Below, piece by piece: positions 42,041 through 53,349 of a stretch of 64,000 bases of DNA; positions within the stretch are counted from its first letter, which is position 1; the number at the start of each line of letters is the position of its first letter. A program made the position numbers and the translations under genes. The notes below the pieces were generated by a model. It worked only from the letters and a program-made list of their open reading frames with translations. It searched no databases and was not told the DNA's origin. The DNA lies in the NCBI RefSeq assembly GCF_040954645.1, contig NC_092806.1:73596141-73660140 (forward strand). The letters are read 5' to 3'. This stretch comes from Diabrotica undecimpunctata (Eukaryota > Arthropoda > Insecta > Coleoptera > Chrysomelidae).

Positions 42041-42285
42041 ATACTTCTTCTTCTTCTTTGAGTGCCTCTCCTATCGGAGATTGGATATCATTATACAAGG
42101 TTTCTTAATTTTCTTCTTTTATGTACAAAAAGTGAAGTGCCGTCCTTTTTCTATCTATTCCTTCATATTTGTGGTAATTTGTTCTGTTGGACCAAATATC
42201 AATTTCAAAAGTTAGTTTCGAACCCACGACTCGCTCTCCATCAACCATCTAGCTGCCGTTCGCAGTATATGAATTTGTGACCTTT
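42041..42285 (-). repeat. Possible tRNA-derived SINE
   Basis: On the minus strand, CAGCTAGATGGTTGA then about 20 bp later GGGTTCGAAACTAAC resemble the A and B boxes of a tRNA promoter (GGTTCGAAxCC). The element ends in an (AAG)n tail like those of the RTE LINEs here, suggesting they mobilise it. A box match is weak. Confidence 0.5.
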
Positions 42286-42289
42286 TTAG

Positions 42290-42715
42290 CTATATCAAAA
42301 TAAAAAAGGTTACATAATGGTATAGTGTACTTATCAATGTAATTGTATCTAAGTAGAAAAAGTAGTTATGCTTATCAGTTTAACTGAACTTTTAAATGTA
42401 ATTGTAATTAGAAACAGTGATTGTAAATAGATAAACTAAGTAAATAAAATAATTACAAAGGACAATTTCCTCATATATTTTAATCCAATTACAATCACAC
42501 GAAAAAAATAATTGTAATTATTTACATTTTAAATAAGAATTACGCAGTTCTGTTACAATATACAATATTAAAAAAGTTAAGCAATTGTTATATTTAAATT
42601 AAAATATGAAATTTCCTAATGAGAATACATGTAAGATATTTACAAGGAAAAAGAAATTCCTGTAGTTGGCTGTATATCATAAATCACAAAAGTTTTATTT
42701 AAAAATTCTTTTTAG
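42290..42715. other. No recognised feature
   Basis: Very AT-rich intergenic DNA with no frame or repeat recognised. Confidence 0.5.
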
Positions 42716-42829
42716 ATGGCAACTGGAACCTATTCAGACAAGGTTCGTGGCTCAGCTCTATTGGGAGTCTTACGTTGCAGGGTATTTGTTAAATACCTAC
42801 AACATATTTTCAACAATAGTGTAACACAT

Positions 42830-43000
42830 AACAAGTTTTGTAACTTTTTAAGGGGTTTTACCCAGATATTTAGTGGCTTGACTCATGTATACCTGGTAAT
42901 AATACACTGATGATGGACTTGTTAATCCAAAAACGTTCCGTAATGTAGCCTGAAAGGGCATTTTTCATTATATACCTTTTATAAAGGGTTTTTTAATAAA
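42830..43000 (+). repeat. Dispersed repeat family C, copy 2
   Basis: Direct partner of 17215-17385; shares CACTGATGATGGA and ATATACCTTTTATAAAGG. An open frame at 42716-42910 ends at its start and is not recognised. Confidence 0.65.
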
Positions 43001-43770
43001 ACTTATATAAGACTATTTTCTTCAACGATAACACTCTAAATAACAATTTTGAATTAATCGAGTCATGCAAACCTATACGCAACATTAAAAAACAAACTTA
43101 AGTATTAAAAATAGTCAAACGTTATATTAGTCTTTTGTTTCATTACAGAAAAACATAAATACACTGAACCCATATTAGAATACAACAATATGTGGTAAAT
43201 GCCAGTTTAAGTAATCAAAAAATTCTTTTTTTAAAACAACATCAGATCTGGAATTCTAAACATCAAATAAAAAGTTCATTTTTGCAACAAGATATTGGAT
43301 AAAGTTTGAAATGCAAAAAGAAAGAAGCTTTAAGATAAAATTTTCAATGGTGAGTATTCAAAACAGGTTTTAGCACCTGTTTTGTGTATGCAATTACATT
43401 TATTCTAAAGCTTTTTTCTCTATGCTAATTTTTATTTGTTGAGATTAATTTCAATTTAAAGAAAATTTATTTGTTAATTGTAATACAAACGATAGGCTCT
43501 ACATTTTTTGTTAATTTATATTTAAGAAACCTTTGATATTTACGTATGTCCGCCTATGAGGAAACCAAGTCAACTGAATATATGGCTAATTTCACATCGG
43601 TATTAGATATCTATGGAAGTCAGCCATTTTCTAGTCAACTGGTAAAATTGGCATCACGGCATTTACTGCGTATATATCAATTGACATTTCAATTATAGGT
43701 TAGAATTTTAATTATTTATGTGATCATTTTTCTCAACTGCATGAACATTTTTGTGATAAATTAATTCGAT
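43001..43770 (+). other. Region upstream of SCYL1 exon 1
   Basis: AT-rich; presumably contains the SCYL1 promoter and 5' UTR. 43545-43690 is less AT-rich and lies 80-220 bp before the ATG. No TATA box or repeat was recognised. Confidence 0.4.
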
Positions 43771-43884
43771 ATGTGGTCATTTTTTTCTCGTGATCCTTCT
43801 AAAGACTTCAATTTTGAAATTGGAGAGTTAGTGCCAAGTTTAGAAGACAAAAGTGTATGGAACCTGCATAAAGGGAAAAAGAAG
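43771..43884 (+). CDS. SCYL1: SCYL1-type pseudokinase, first coding exon
   Basis: The frame reads MWSFFSRDPSKDFNFEIGEL, then EDKSVWNLHKGKKK, immediately followed by a GT (GTAGAC). The N-terminal start MW-FF-RDP-DF-FE, the W-L-GKKK block and the position of the splice after the basic run match SCYL1/NTKL (yata in flies), a cytoplasmic and Golgi-associated pseudokinase in COPI trafficking. The exon is 114 nt, phase 0. The donor is weaker than consensus. Exon 2 (expected to begin the kinase-like lobe with a S-V-S-I-F-V-Y-D type block) was not found up to 64000, so intron 1 may exceed 20 kb or the exon is orphaned. Confidence 0.78.
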
Positions 43885-44094
43885 GTAGACTTGTTGGCAT
43901 AATTTGTATAAACAAATAAATGGAACTATACATGTAGCTCTATTTTTTTAGTATTTACTGATGTGGCTTTTGATAATCGTATGAGTAGCCACAGGTTTTC
44001 TTCAGTTTAAAAAATTGTGTTGTTAGAGCTAATTTAGAAATATTAAGTAGTAAATCAACAAGCTCTGTACCTATTCAATATCATTATTAATTCT

Positions 44095-44345
44095 CGTAAT
44101 ATATTATTTTGAAACATAGTTGCATTGCTGTATACCATTGTATCAGGCTATACATATCCTATTTTGGTGAGATCCAGAAAATATTTTTATATATTTTGTA
44201 AAATTCAAGCAGTAATATTTAAATAAAATTAGTCATTCTTGTAATATATGATTTTGTTAAACATAGTTGTATTGCTATATACCATGGAATCAGATTATAA
44301 TCATATACCCTATTTTGGTGAGATCCAGAACATATTTTAACCCTT
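44095..44345 (+). repeat. Tandem duplication, two diverged copies
   Basis: 44095-44190 and 44232-44340 share AACATAGTTGxATTGCT, ATACCAT, ATCAG and CCTATTTTGGTGAGATCCAG in order. Unit about 135 bp including spacer; several small indels. Confidence 0.75.
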
Positions 44346-44963
44346 TCACCTGAGTAATAATATAGGAGTGTAGGACCTGTGTGGAAATATGTTTTTTTAT
44401 GTATATTCAAATATGATTTATAAATTATGTGAAGGAAATCTGTTGAGAATCTGCTGCTGGTGGTCATTTTACTTACTTTTTGTTAAAATAGAATAGATAC
44501 AAATTCATGTCCTCAGCACAGATTTGGCAATTTTTCATAAACTGCAGAAAGTAGTTCGAAAAACAAGTTGTTAATAACAATCTTGTAACTCAGGATGTTT
44601 GACAGTACCAGTTAATAAAGTCTATCCTAAGAACACAAGGAAGTCTTTTACTGTCAGTTCCTTCCATTTGGTGAGTCTTGATCTAACAGATCCTTTACTA
44701 GAAGCCAGTACTTGAATGGCATAGATTACATTCACTCACTACAGTTTCTAAAAATTCATCATCAATTAGCATCCTAACCAGTATATGGTTCAACACCAGG
44801 AGATTGAACTAATAGTTTATTTGTTCCCCAAAAGGTATATTTTTCATACCACTTATTTCATTCCACAAATTTTCGGCCTGGATCTCATTTGTACCCTCAA
44901 AAATCTCATCATGCACAATCATTTCTGCTCTTTCTATAATACAGCACATTAAAATCTACTTAC

Positions 44964-45102
44964 ATTCATCTTTGTCATCTTGCTCACTTTCTGTATCAGA
45001 GTTATATAAGAATTCCATCATTTCCTCAACCAATAACTTTTTTGGATTTCTTACATTTTCGCTTTTTGATAACTGAAGGTCAGGTTCCTGTAAATCGCTC
45101 AT
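44964..45102 (-). CDS. Unrecognised small open exon
   Basis: ATG at 45102 opens MSDLQEPDLQLSKSENVRNP and an acidic stretch (DTESEQDDKDE), then a consensus donor GTAAGT. Acidic N-termini like this occur in many transposases and regulators. The sequence further left reads in shifting frames (for example ERAEMIVHDEIFEGTNEIQ) and could be degraded coding. Not assigned; may be a pseudogene. Confidence 0.25.
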
Positions 45103-45859
45103 TTTTTATAGAAAATTAGTACAACACAAATTAAAAACTTCTGTTATCAACACGACATGTAAATTAGGTAATACCCACTAGGTAAGATCAAAAATAATAG
45201 GTTATATTTGAGATCATTTATTTACAAAAATAGACAACCAGTTCTACAATTAGTTTACTTTGAGATAAAATACACCTTTTTGCATGTGCAGAGTTTGTTT
45301 TATGCCATTCCAAAAACTGTGGAATGTATAGTTTATATTGAAGTCACATTTACAAAGGATTTCATTATATCGGGCCATCTGCATTTTATTAAACACTCTG
45401 AGGTTGCGATTTCTGCAACATTTCATGAAGTTTGTATATAGTATACAGATATAATTTATTTATATCTGTAATCAATAGGAATGATGTTTCATAGTTATAA
45501 CTAATTTTATGTGATAAAAAAAATATGTTATTGACATTGCATCAGATAAAGAGCATATGTATCATTAAAACATGTTAAAACTAACACCATGTTTTGAATT
45601 GCTCAGTGGGAAATAGTTTTAAAAAATAGGCTCTGAAATTTTACTGAATATGTCCTAGTTTACATTCGATTTTGTCTCTGCAAACCATGTACTATGACAC
45701 ATGTGTAGTAGGTATCAGATGCTTAAAGCAAAATGTAAATTTTGATAATTGTACATATCAGTACATTTTCCCAGATGGGTCCAATACCTTCTTTTGTGTC
45801 ATTTTTGGAGTATTAGATATTAATACATCGTAGTAAATGAGTATTGGTATCTAAAACAG

Positions 45860-45863
<4 letters not shown>

Positions 45864-45933
<70 letters not shown>

Positions 45934-45938
45934 TATGT
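45864..45938. repeat. (TA)n microsatellite
   Basis: TA tract with TACATA and TATGTA variants near its right end. Confidence 0.95.
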
Positions 45939-45948
45939 ATTAAGATCT

Positions 45949-45961
45949 TAAGCAGATCATA

Positions 45962-46025
<64 letters not shown>

Positions 46026-46038
46026 GATCTGCTTAGGT
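45949..46038. repeat. Palindrome with (TA)n loop
   Basis: AAGCAGATCATAATATA on the left and TATATTATGATCTGCTT on the right are exact reverse complements separated only by TA repeat, so the whole segment can form one hairpin of about 90 nt. Confidence 0.85.
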
Positions 46039-46039
46039 T

Positions 46040-47330
46040 TAAATTAAGTTAAATTTAATTGAATTAAATTAAATTAGATTGAATTTCTCAATTCAATACA
46101 AAAATATTTTACCTCCAATTCATGGCTTCTAGTATTTTCTGGATGCTGGCTTTTTTTAGGATAGACAAGGAGAATAAATATCATATACACAATTTATGAC
46201 CTCTCTTAAAAAAACACCATTTATTCTAATACCATATAATATAGGAATATATAAAAATTATCTATTGCTCAGAACAAAAGAAAATTTAATTTTGTTATCT
46301 CCCTTTTAAACCAAGTTATTTAATATACTGTAATAATTGTTCTAATTAACTTTCTTAAAAAACAAACAATTTTATTATGTGCCAATTATCTGATTTGTGA
46401 ATTCAATTCTTTTTAATCAATCACTTTATGAAATGGGTTTAAAAAAACATATATGGTACAAATACAACGCTTATTTCACAAATAATTTGACTGACCTTTT
46501 TGATTTACTCCCTGCGATGTTTTTCGACGGACACTGAATTAGTCTTCGGATTGTGTTCCCACAAAACTGTACTATTCTCCAAACACGTGTGGCTCTGCTT
46601 CCTCCTTCCAAAACTGTTACACAAAACAGCACTCATTCAGATTCTCTCCAAAAGTAAACTTCCAACTCGTTTTAGTCTTATTATATTTTAACTTATACTT
46701 ATTTTTCACACACTGTTCTCAAACTGGATGGTAAAGACACAATGAGTGAAATCTCCTGGTTCAATTTTTAAATCGACTGTCCTATGCTCCTACCCTCGTT
46801 ATTCCTAGCCAATCATACACATTCATTCTTTCTACCTATCTTCAATATTTCCTATTTTTAAATTTTAAAAAATCAATCGTGTTTTACCCACTTAGGTTTT
46901 TCTCTAAATTAACAGAAGATAATTCCTACTAACCTTTCTCTTTTGTCTACAGGCAAATCCGTATTTGTAAGAGATAACATCTAATTCATAGCATTTAGAA
47001 GAAGAAGAAAAATAATATACAAACCATTGTCTATCAAACATTAATTTGAAATTCTTATCTGATACAAAACCATATAATTAATATAAAACGTATAATTATT
47101 TGTAAGATTTTAAACAATGTTTAATACTTTCTAAATAACCCCGAAATATTTTTCCTATACAAATTGTTCTTAAAAACTATTCACTATTGAAGTCCACTGT
47201 TCTCCGAAAATACTTCTTTTATAAATCATTATATTTACAAATTCTTTACCTATACAGGGTCTTGAATATTTATGATCTCATGGTATTTTGCATACAAAAA
47301 TTTATTTTATTTTTGATCTATTTTAGAATC
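46040..47330. other. No recognised feature
   Basis: The frame at 46500-46691 is not similar to anything I know. 46500-46830 is the least AT-rich part and might be a retroelement UTR or a host promoter; no LTR partner was seen. Confidence 0.4.

Positions 47331-47332
<2 letters not shown>

Positions 47333-47382
<50 letters not shown>
47333..47382. repeat. (TA)n microsatellite
   Basis: Uninterrupted TA tract, preceded by ATCATAA and followed by AATTATAT. Confidence 0.95.
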
Positions 47383-47385
<3 letters not shown>

Positions 47386-47436
47386 TATATTTACTTTTAT
47401 TTTTAAACATTGTAAGAAAAAAAGTCAAATGTATGA

Positions 47437-48345
47437 ACTTACGCGATAGGCGGGACCGAGCGATAACCGCATAAGTCGAATTTGCCTAAGTTGGGGTATA
47501 ATTTCGTATATGTATGTATATAAATTATATGGGACCGGAAGCTAAAAAATAGCAATTTACACAAAAAATGTTTATTAAAAGAGATATAGAAAGATATACA
47601 AATATAAAATCGTATAAAAAGTTATTTTGTTATAGAAGATTGTTATAGTCTATATTTTCTAAAATTTGTAATCTCATTTCAATTAAACCTCAGTCAAGTT
47701 TCCAACCGTCATTTTATTCTCAGTTTAAACAGGATCCAAACAATCAAGTTTTGCATTTCTATGAGTTTTCAAATTGAAAATCTGTCATCCAATCTTTACA
47801 ATTAGACTTCCAAATCACAGGCAAGTCAGATTTAGCTCATTTACATTGAATATGATTTGGTGGGTGTTGCCACATACATTTATCATAACTTTTTAATTTC
47901 TCTGCATAACTATGCCAATTACAGCAACTTTTGAATCAGCTGAACCAACCGTTGCTAGCTTTAAACTCTTCATCTTTAGCGATCTCTCCAGGATCCTCTT
48001 TCAATGTCTCAAAAATCCGCTTAGCTTAGGTCTAATGTGTTTTAATCGATAGGGCAATTTTTCACATTTATCTGATTATCACACCATCATTTTAACACTG
48101 TTTCCATCTCAGCAATAATAGCGTGACCTTTTGGAACGATGGTTGAATTTAAGATTGAGCATTTTTAACAGCTTCAAGAATTTTTTCTTTGCCTCTGACC
48201 GTCGACTCAATAGATCAAACTTCTTTGCTAATTCTAAAAATTTCATTTTTGTATCAAAATATTTAATTATGTTAAGTTAAATCGACGAGATTTGAAAATC
48301 GCGTACCTCTGGTTTCACGTAAGTCGAGGTATTATTGAATATATA
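47437..48345 (-). pseudogene. Tigger-type transposon relic (N-terminal part)
   Basis: On the minus strand shifting frames read VPKGHAIIAEME, NCPIDKTHIRPK, KRIFETLKEDPGEIAKDEEF and KASNGWF: the CENP-B type DNA-binding domain of Tigger transposases. The ends CTCGACTTACGTGAAAC (right, reversed) and CGCATAAGTCGAATT (left) may be remnants of its TIRs. It is more diverged than the copy at 35-37 kb and belongs to another subfamily. No DDE domain remains. Confidence 0.6.
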
Positions 48346-48357
48346 GATATATATACA

Positions 48358-48605
48358 ACTCAAATTTGGGAATGCCAAAAGTCTTTTTTAAAAAAGAATT
48401 TATTAGAGCTAAAACGACTAATTACAATAAAATCAAATTCTAAACTGAATAAAATATTAGTTAAAATAAAACATATACATTTGCAATTATACAATTCACA
48501 ATATTACGAAACATAGCGTCAGCACTCCTAAGTTCAATGTCTTTGACAATGTCAGCACTCCTGAGTCCATGGCCTGAATAAACCCATAGGCGTCGCTCTA
48601 TAACT
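48358..48605 (-). repeat. 3' LTR
   Basis: 248 bp; differs from the 5' LTR by a 3-bp unit (CTC), one A in a run, and a few substitutions. Confidence 0.9.
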
Positions 48606-48614
48606 CCTCTTCCC

Positions 48615-49698
48615 CTAGATTGAAGCTCCTTGTGGGAGGTGAATTTTCGAACTGGAATCGGCTGGGTCCTGTATGTTTGACATTCTTATGTCTTCCTTTC
48701 TTTTGGTTTCTTTTCTTGTTCTTATCGTTATTTTCTTATAGATAATGTAGATGATTATTACAACGATGGCAAGATATAATATGATCGTCCAAATGCTGGG
48801 AATGTGGTAATTTTCTCTTTGTTCCATGATGGGTGTGATTCTGTTTGTGGGATTTTTTTTCAAATTTTAAATTAATTTGGTTATTTTGTAGACAGCTTGG
48901 ATATTGGAAATTTTTACCGTGGGTGCAAATGTCGTTAAGAGGTATTATTGTAATTTTATTTTTTAACAAATATCTTGTATTAGGTATTATTATTGCAAAT
49001 TCTGACTCAATTTGTGTGGGTATAGGTAATAAATAATAGAGATCAAAGATGTTCTCAAAATCGATAGGAATTGTCAGAAAATATTGAATTTGGTTTTCAT
49101 CTATTTTACAGGTGATTTCCAGAATGGATTCAAAATCTAAAATATTTTCGCGTTTTAATTCAAATGGTAATTGTGTTTTGTAAAATAAAGAGATTCTTTG
49201 TATGCTATTTTTGATATATTGATTAATATTAACGTAGTTGTACGTCTCTGATCTAAAGAATTCGCTGGTAGAAATGTTATTTTTAAGATACTCAAATTGC
49301 TTGTTCAGGTTGTCATATTCAGTTACAAGTGGTTTTAAATTATAAAAATGTACAAATGTATGACTAGATTTTTGGAGTTTTGCGGTTCCTAATTTTATAG
49401 GTAGAATGCCTAGGTTGTGGGTGATATCTTTTATTTCGGCTGTGTTCGAAAGGTGAATGTTTTCGGTAGTATTTTTATGCCGCTTAATGAGTTTTGCTGT
49501 TTTCTTAAATTTATTAATGGATTTAATATTTTCTTTTTGATATTTATTTCTAGTTTTTCCTTTTATTTGTCTGTTTCGCACAAATACTTCGATAGGAATT
49601 TCTTTTGGTAATTCCTCGCGTGTTTCATTTGCTTTATTTATAACTTTTGCTTTATTTTCTTGAAGTTTTTTGTTAATATTAGAATATAGTAATTTCAT
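48615..49698 (-). pseudogene. Errantivirus-type envelope-like gene, frame-broken
   Basis: The frame opens about 24 nt after the primer-binding site and runs to 48736; a second frame (48863-48615) takes over. The N-terminal third is Lys/Asn-rich. The middle has the features of insect retroviral (F-type) envelope ectodomains: a long helical region, a block ending in two prolines followed by a tyrosine-stabilised strand pattern, and spaced Cys. The second frame holds a hydrophobic segment of about 20 residues (TM anchor) and a short basic-acidic tail. The frame change between about 48800 and 48863 separates ectodomain from anchor, so a membrane-bound product is not expected. Assignment rests on position and layout; I cannot exclude another accessory gene. 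Confidence 0.62.
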
Positions 49699-49721
49699 TT
49701 TATCCTTTTTTTATCCATTTT

Positions 49722-49739
49722 ATCCTACTGACTGCGCCA
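49722..49739 (-). promoter_or_regulatory. Primer-binding site, tRNA-Ser type
   Basis: TGGCGCAGTCAGTAGGAT on the element's strand complements the 3' end of a serine tRNA (CCA, G, then the acceptor stem), the primer reported for several gypsy-group elements. Exact tRNA isotype is from memory. Confidence 0.7.
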
Positions 49740-49990
49740 CTCAAATTTGGGAATGCCAAAAGTCTTTTTTAAAAAAAGAATTTATTAGAGCTAAAACAAC
49801 TAATTACAGTAAAATCAGATTCTAAACTGAATAAAATATTAGTTAAAATAAAACATATACATTTGCAATTATACAATTCACAATATTACGAAACATAGCG
49901 TCAGCACTCCTAAGTTCAATGTCTTTGACAATGTCAGCACTCCTCCTGAGTCCATGGCCTGAATAAACCCATAGGCGTCGCTCTATAACT
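49739..49990 (-). repeat. 5' LTR
   Basis: 252 bp. It starts at 49990 on the element's strand; its last base overlaps the first base of the primer-binding site. Confidence 0.9.

Positions 49991-49994
<4 letters not shown>

Positions 49995-50056
<62 letters not shown>
49995..50056. repeat. (TA)n microsatellite, left of mariner-like element
   Basis: Pure TA, ending directly at the CAGGGTGGTCC end of the next element; the tract resumes on the element's other side. Confidence 0.95.
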
Positions 50057-50059
<3 letters not shown>

Positions 50060-52333
50060 GGTGGTCCTTAAGTAATTGTACAAAAAGAAACAGTAGATTC
50101 TACACTTTAAAATATTACGATTTAAGCTAAATTGCTTTAATAAAATGTTGATATTAAGAAAGATACAGGGTGTTAAAGTGCAAATTAAAAATTTTATTTT
50201 TGGCTATAACTTTCATGTTTGTAAACATTTATGCATAAAAATTTACAACTGGGTACTTTTAAATATGAGAAATTATAATTTGATGCACACTTTGATGTAG
50301 CGGATAGAGGGCGCCACATATGCCACATATGTGGCATAAATTTGCACTTAACTTTTTTGCTCTTTGAGTGAACTGTATTTGTGATACAAAATATTAAAGA
50401 TACATTATTTCAACAAAAAAAAGGTATACCTGTTAATAACTTTTAAACTTAATAGTTTTCGAGATAATCGCATTTTACAAATCAGCTGCATATTTCTGAG
50501 TTAAGGCAATTACCCCAGGCAACGAAGGAAAAATAGACAAAAACATTAATAAATCTAAATTTTGGTATAAAATACCAATAACTAAAGTTAATAGTTAACG
50601 AAATATTAAATAAAATAAATATATCAGCAGGATAATTAATAATAGGATATGACAAAAAACAGAATATTAGGATTTTACATCAAACATTTTATATTTTATG
50701 TTAAATTAAAGTCGTAATCAAAACATTTTGTTTACAAACCAAATTAAGAAATAGTTAAACTAAATTACTAAACTTTTTGTTAAAGTAAGTGTTCGATATG
50801 TCTACCATTTTCATTAATTCATTTGTCAATATATTCCATAAAAATCATCTCATATTAAATAGCATCATTGGTTCTAAAGAAACAGTTGCAGTATTTATTT
50901 CTTCCCATATTTGGTTGCAAATGTTTATGGCATTCTTATAGACACGTTGTTTTAATACGCCCCATACACCAAAATCAAGCGGATTAAATTCTGGGCTACG
51001 TGGTGGCTATAATGTATAATGGACGAATCTATATCCAAATCTTATAGTATATTATGTCGCAAAGGTTAAATAATGTATTAAACTGTGATGTATCTCATTC
51101 ATTGGTTACTTATATACACTCATATAAGCTTACGAGTAACTATAATTACATATCGAACAAATGGACTATTATGATAATGATGATAATATTATGAACTAAC
51201 GAACTAATATTATGCTGAACTAAATTGCCTGTTTGTTTACTATATTTATAACAATATCGGTTATTAGGCCAACGATGATGTTTTTGTAAAAATGCTGAGT
51301 CTTTAAGGTAAGATTTGTAGCAAAAGTATTATGAAACAAGTCACGTGTGTTATTTCATACCTGTGCTTTAGTTTCCATTTGTCATAATAAAAATGGGTAA
51401 ACAACAATTTACGTAATAAATAATAAGTATTATTTTGGGTTTTTTTATAAATTAAATAATTATATCAATATCTCACCACATTGCCAAGGAATAAGACTGC
51501 CACGTCCAATCCAACGTTCAGAAAAGGTATATTTAACTATGTTCTCAACGCCTTCTCTCTAGAATGTGGTGGTGTACCATCTTACATAAACCATATATTT
51601 TGGTTTTTCAGCATTTTACAATAGGGAAAAAGTAATACAATGCCAGTAGGTATAGAAATTTAAGAAGCGATAGAAAAGGGAAATTGTATACATGATGACG
51701 GCCAGCGTCTGAATACGGACACGGCACCTAAAGAAGAAGATGAAGAATATTTTCTCCAATAAGACATTTAGCAGCCATAACAAAAATTTTGTAATGTTAC
51801 ATTATCATCTTTGAGTTGTTTTAATAAGAATAAACTATGAATTATGCTTATCTACAGGTATTGAGTGCTTTACCGCACAAATATCACAACTAAGAATTAT
51901 GAGGCAGCTGACTTATAAAATGCGATTATCTCGAAAACGGTTAAATTTTGAGGTTACTAACAAGTATACCTTTTCTTTGTAAAAATAATGTATGTGTAAT
52001 ATTTTTTAACACAAATAGAGGTAACTTTAAGAGCAAAAAAGTTAAGCGCAAATCTATGCCACACCTGTGGCATATGTGGCGCCATCTATCAGTAACATTA
52101 ATTTATGTATAAAATTATAATTTATCCTACTTAAAAGCGTCCAATTATAAATTTTTGTCCAAAAATATTTACAAACGTAAAAGTTATAGCGAAAAATAGA
52201 ATTTTAAATTTCCACTTTAACACCCTGTATCTTTCTTAATATCAACATTTTATTAAAGCAAGTTGGCTTAAATCGTAATATTTTAAAGTGCAGAATCTAT
52301 GGTTTCTGTTTGTACAATTACTTTAGGACCACC

Positions 52334-52336
<3 letters not shown>
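50057..52336 (-). mobile_element. Mariner-like element with about 450 bp TIRs, inside (TA)n
   Basis: 2280 bp. The ends CAGGGTGGTCC and GGACCACCCTG are inverted and flanked by TA on both sides. The arms 50057-50500 and 51900-52336 are inverted copies (GTACAATTACTT, GATATTAAGAAAGATACAGGGTG, GATAATCGCATTTTA). The centre holds a broken minus-strand transposase. Both flanks are (TA)n, so it inserted into one microsatellite. Confidence 0.85.
50771..51575 (-). pseudogene. Mariner-like transposase fragments with an insertion
   Basis: Reading leftward: DGTPPHSRE, then SERWIGRGSLIPW (51480-51575); about 470 bp of unrelated sequence; then PPRSPEFNPLDFGVWGVLKQ, VYKNAINICNQIWEEI and a C-terminal block ending near 50771. 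QDGxPPH (preceded here by a stop) and NPLDF hold the second and third catalytic residues in this type of IS630/Tc1-mariner transposase. The first Asp region was not found. Confidence 0.72.

Positions 52337-52424
<88 letters not shown>
52337..52424. repeat. (TA)n followed by (TATG)n
   Basis: TA tract to about 52397, then seven or so units of TATG. Confidence 0.95.
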
Positions 52425-52426
<2 letters not shown>

Positions 52427-52929
52427 AGAAATAAAATTTTTATATTGGATTACCAATTAAGTAATTTCAGTAATGTTTTACTGTAACAATAATTTCATTT
52501 TTATAATAATATTAAAAAAGTGATATTGCACAATGCTGCACATGGTAGTGTTCAAAAGGCACAAGGGATCATTCTACTTCACACTATCTAGAAAAAAAAA
52601 AGAGGAAATGTCAGTATTAAATGCATACAATGTGAATAAAACCAGCATGGAAGCTTTATTAGTTTCTTAGTGTTAGGTTAGTGCACATTCCAGTTTACCC
52701 ACTAGACAATAGTATAACTAATATATTTGTGTTACAGTATGAATTGGAATTATGTAACATTATTGATAATAACATTGTTGATAATAACATTTTGTAACAT
52801 TGTTGATAACGTTTCCAAAACTAAAACTTTAGTATTTTCAAAGACACCCTACCAAGAATCGAACAAGCAATGAAAGAATTCATGAGCATGAAAACATTTT
52901 TTACAAGATCGGACCTTAGTAGCAGCTTA

Positions 52930-53345
52930 GAATATGAATGATCAGATGTTACGTTTTTTCTGTCCTACTGTATGGCTGTGAAAGTTGGACAATGGACTCT
53001 GAAATAGAAAAAAGAATAGATGCCTTTGATATTTATATATACAGACGAATGTTGAGAATTCCATGGGTACAAAGAGTTACTAATATTGAGGTACTTCATC
53101 GCATGTGTAACCAAAAAGAATTACTAAGAATAATCAAAGAGAGGAAAATGCAATACTTGGGTCATGTGTTGAGAGGCGAAAGATATGAATTACGCATCAG
53201 TAGGAAGACGCCAGAGGACATGGTTCGACCGCTCATCCGCAGAAATCTTTCGCGCAGCAGTTTTCAAAACTACATTTGCCATTTGGATCGCCAACCTTCA
53301 AAAGGAGATGGCGCCATGAGAAGAAGAACATTGTTGATAGAAAAA
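52930..53345 (+). pseudogene. RTE-type LINE, 3' end
   Basis: SVLLYGCESWTM, RRMLRIPWVQRVTNIEVLHR and MQYLGHVLRGERYEL are the C-terminal blocks after the RT. Beyond a frame change at about 53195 the frame TWFDRSSAEIFRAAVFK, then IWIANLQKEMAP completes the tail, ending in an (AAG)-rich tail. Motifs A-C are missing. Confidence 0.78.
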
Positions 53346-53349
53346 TTAG

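Larger units (their letters stand above)
48358..49990 (-). mobile_element. LTR retrotransposon carrying only an env-like gene
   Basis: Direct repeats at 48358-48605 and 49739-49990 (248 and 252 bp) start AGTTATAG on the element's strand, in the style of gypsy/errantivirus LTRs. A TACA duplication flanks both sides (48354-48357, 49991-49994). Directly after the 5' LTR is an 18-nt primer-binding site fitting tRNA-Ser. A purine-rich tract (AGGGGAAGAGG) precedes the 3' LTR. The internal region is 1.1 kb and lacks gag and pol altogether. The LTRs differ at only a few positions, so insertion was fairly recent. Confidence 0.88.

Noticed and set aside
44219..44467. 82-codon minus-strand frame
   Set aside because: It overlaps a tandemly duplicated non-coding segment and the frame is not conserved in the other copy.
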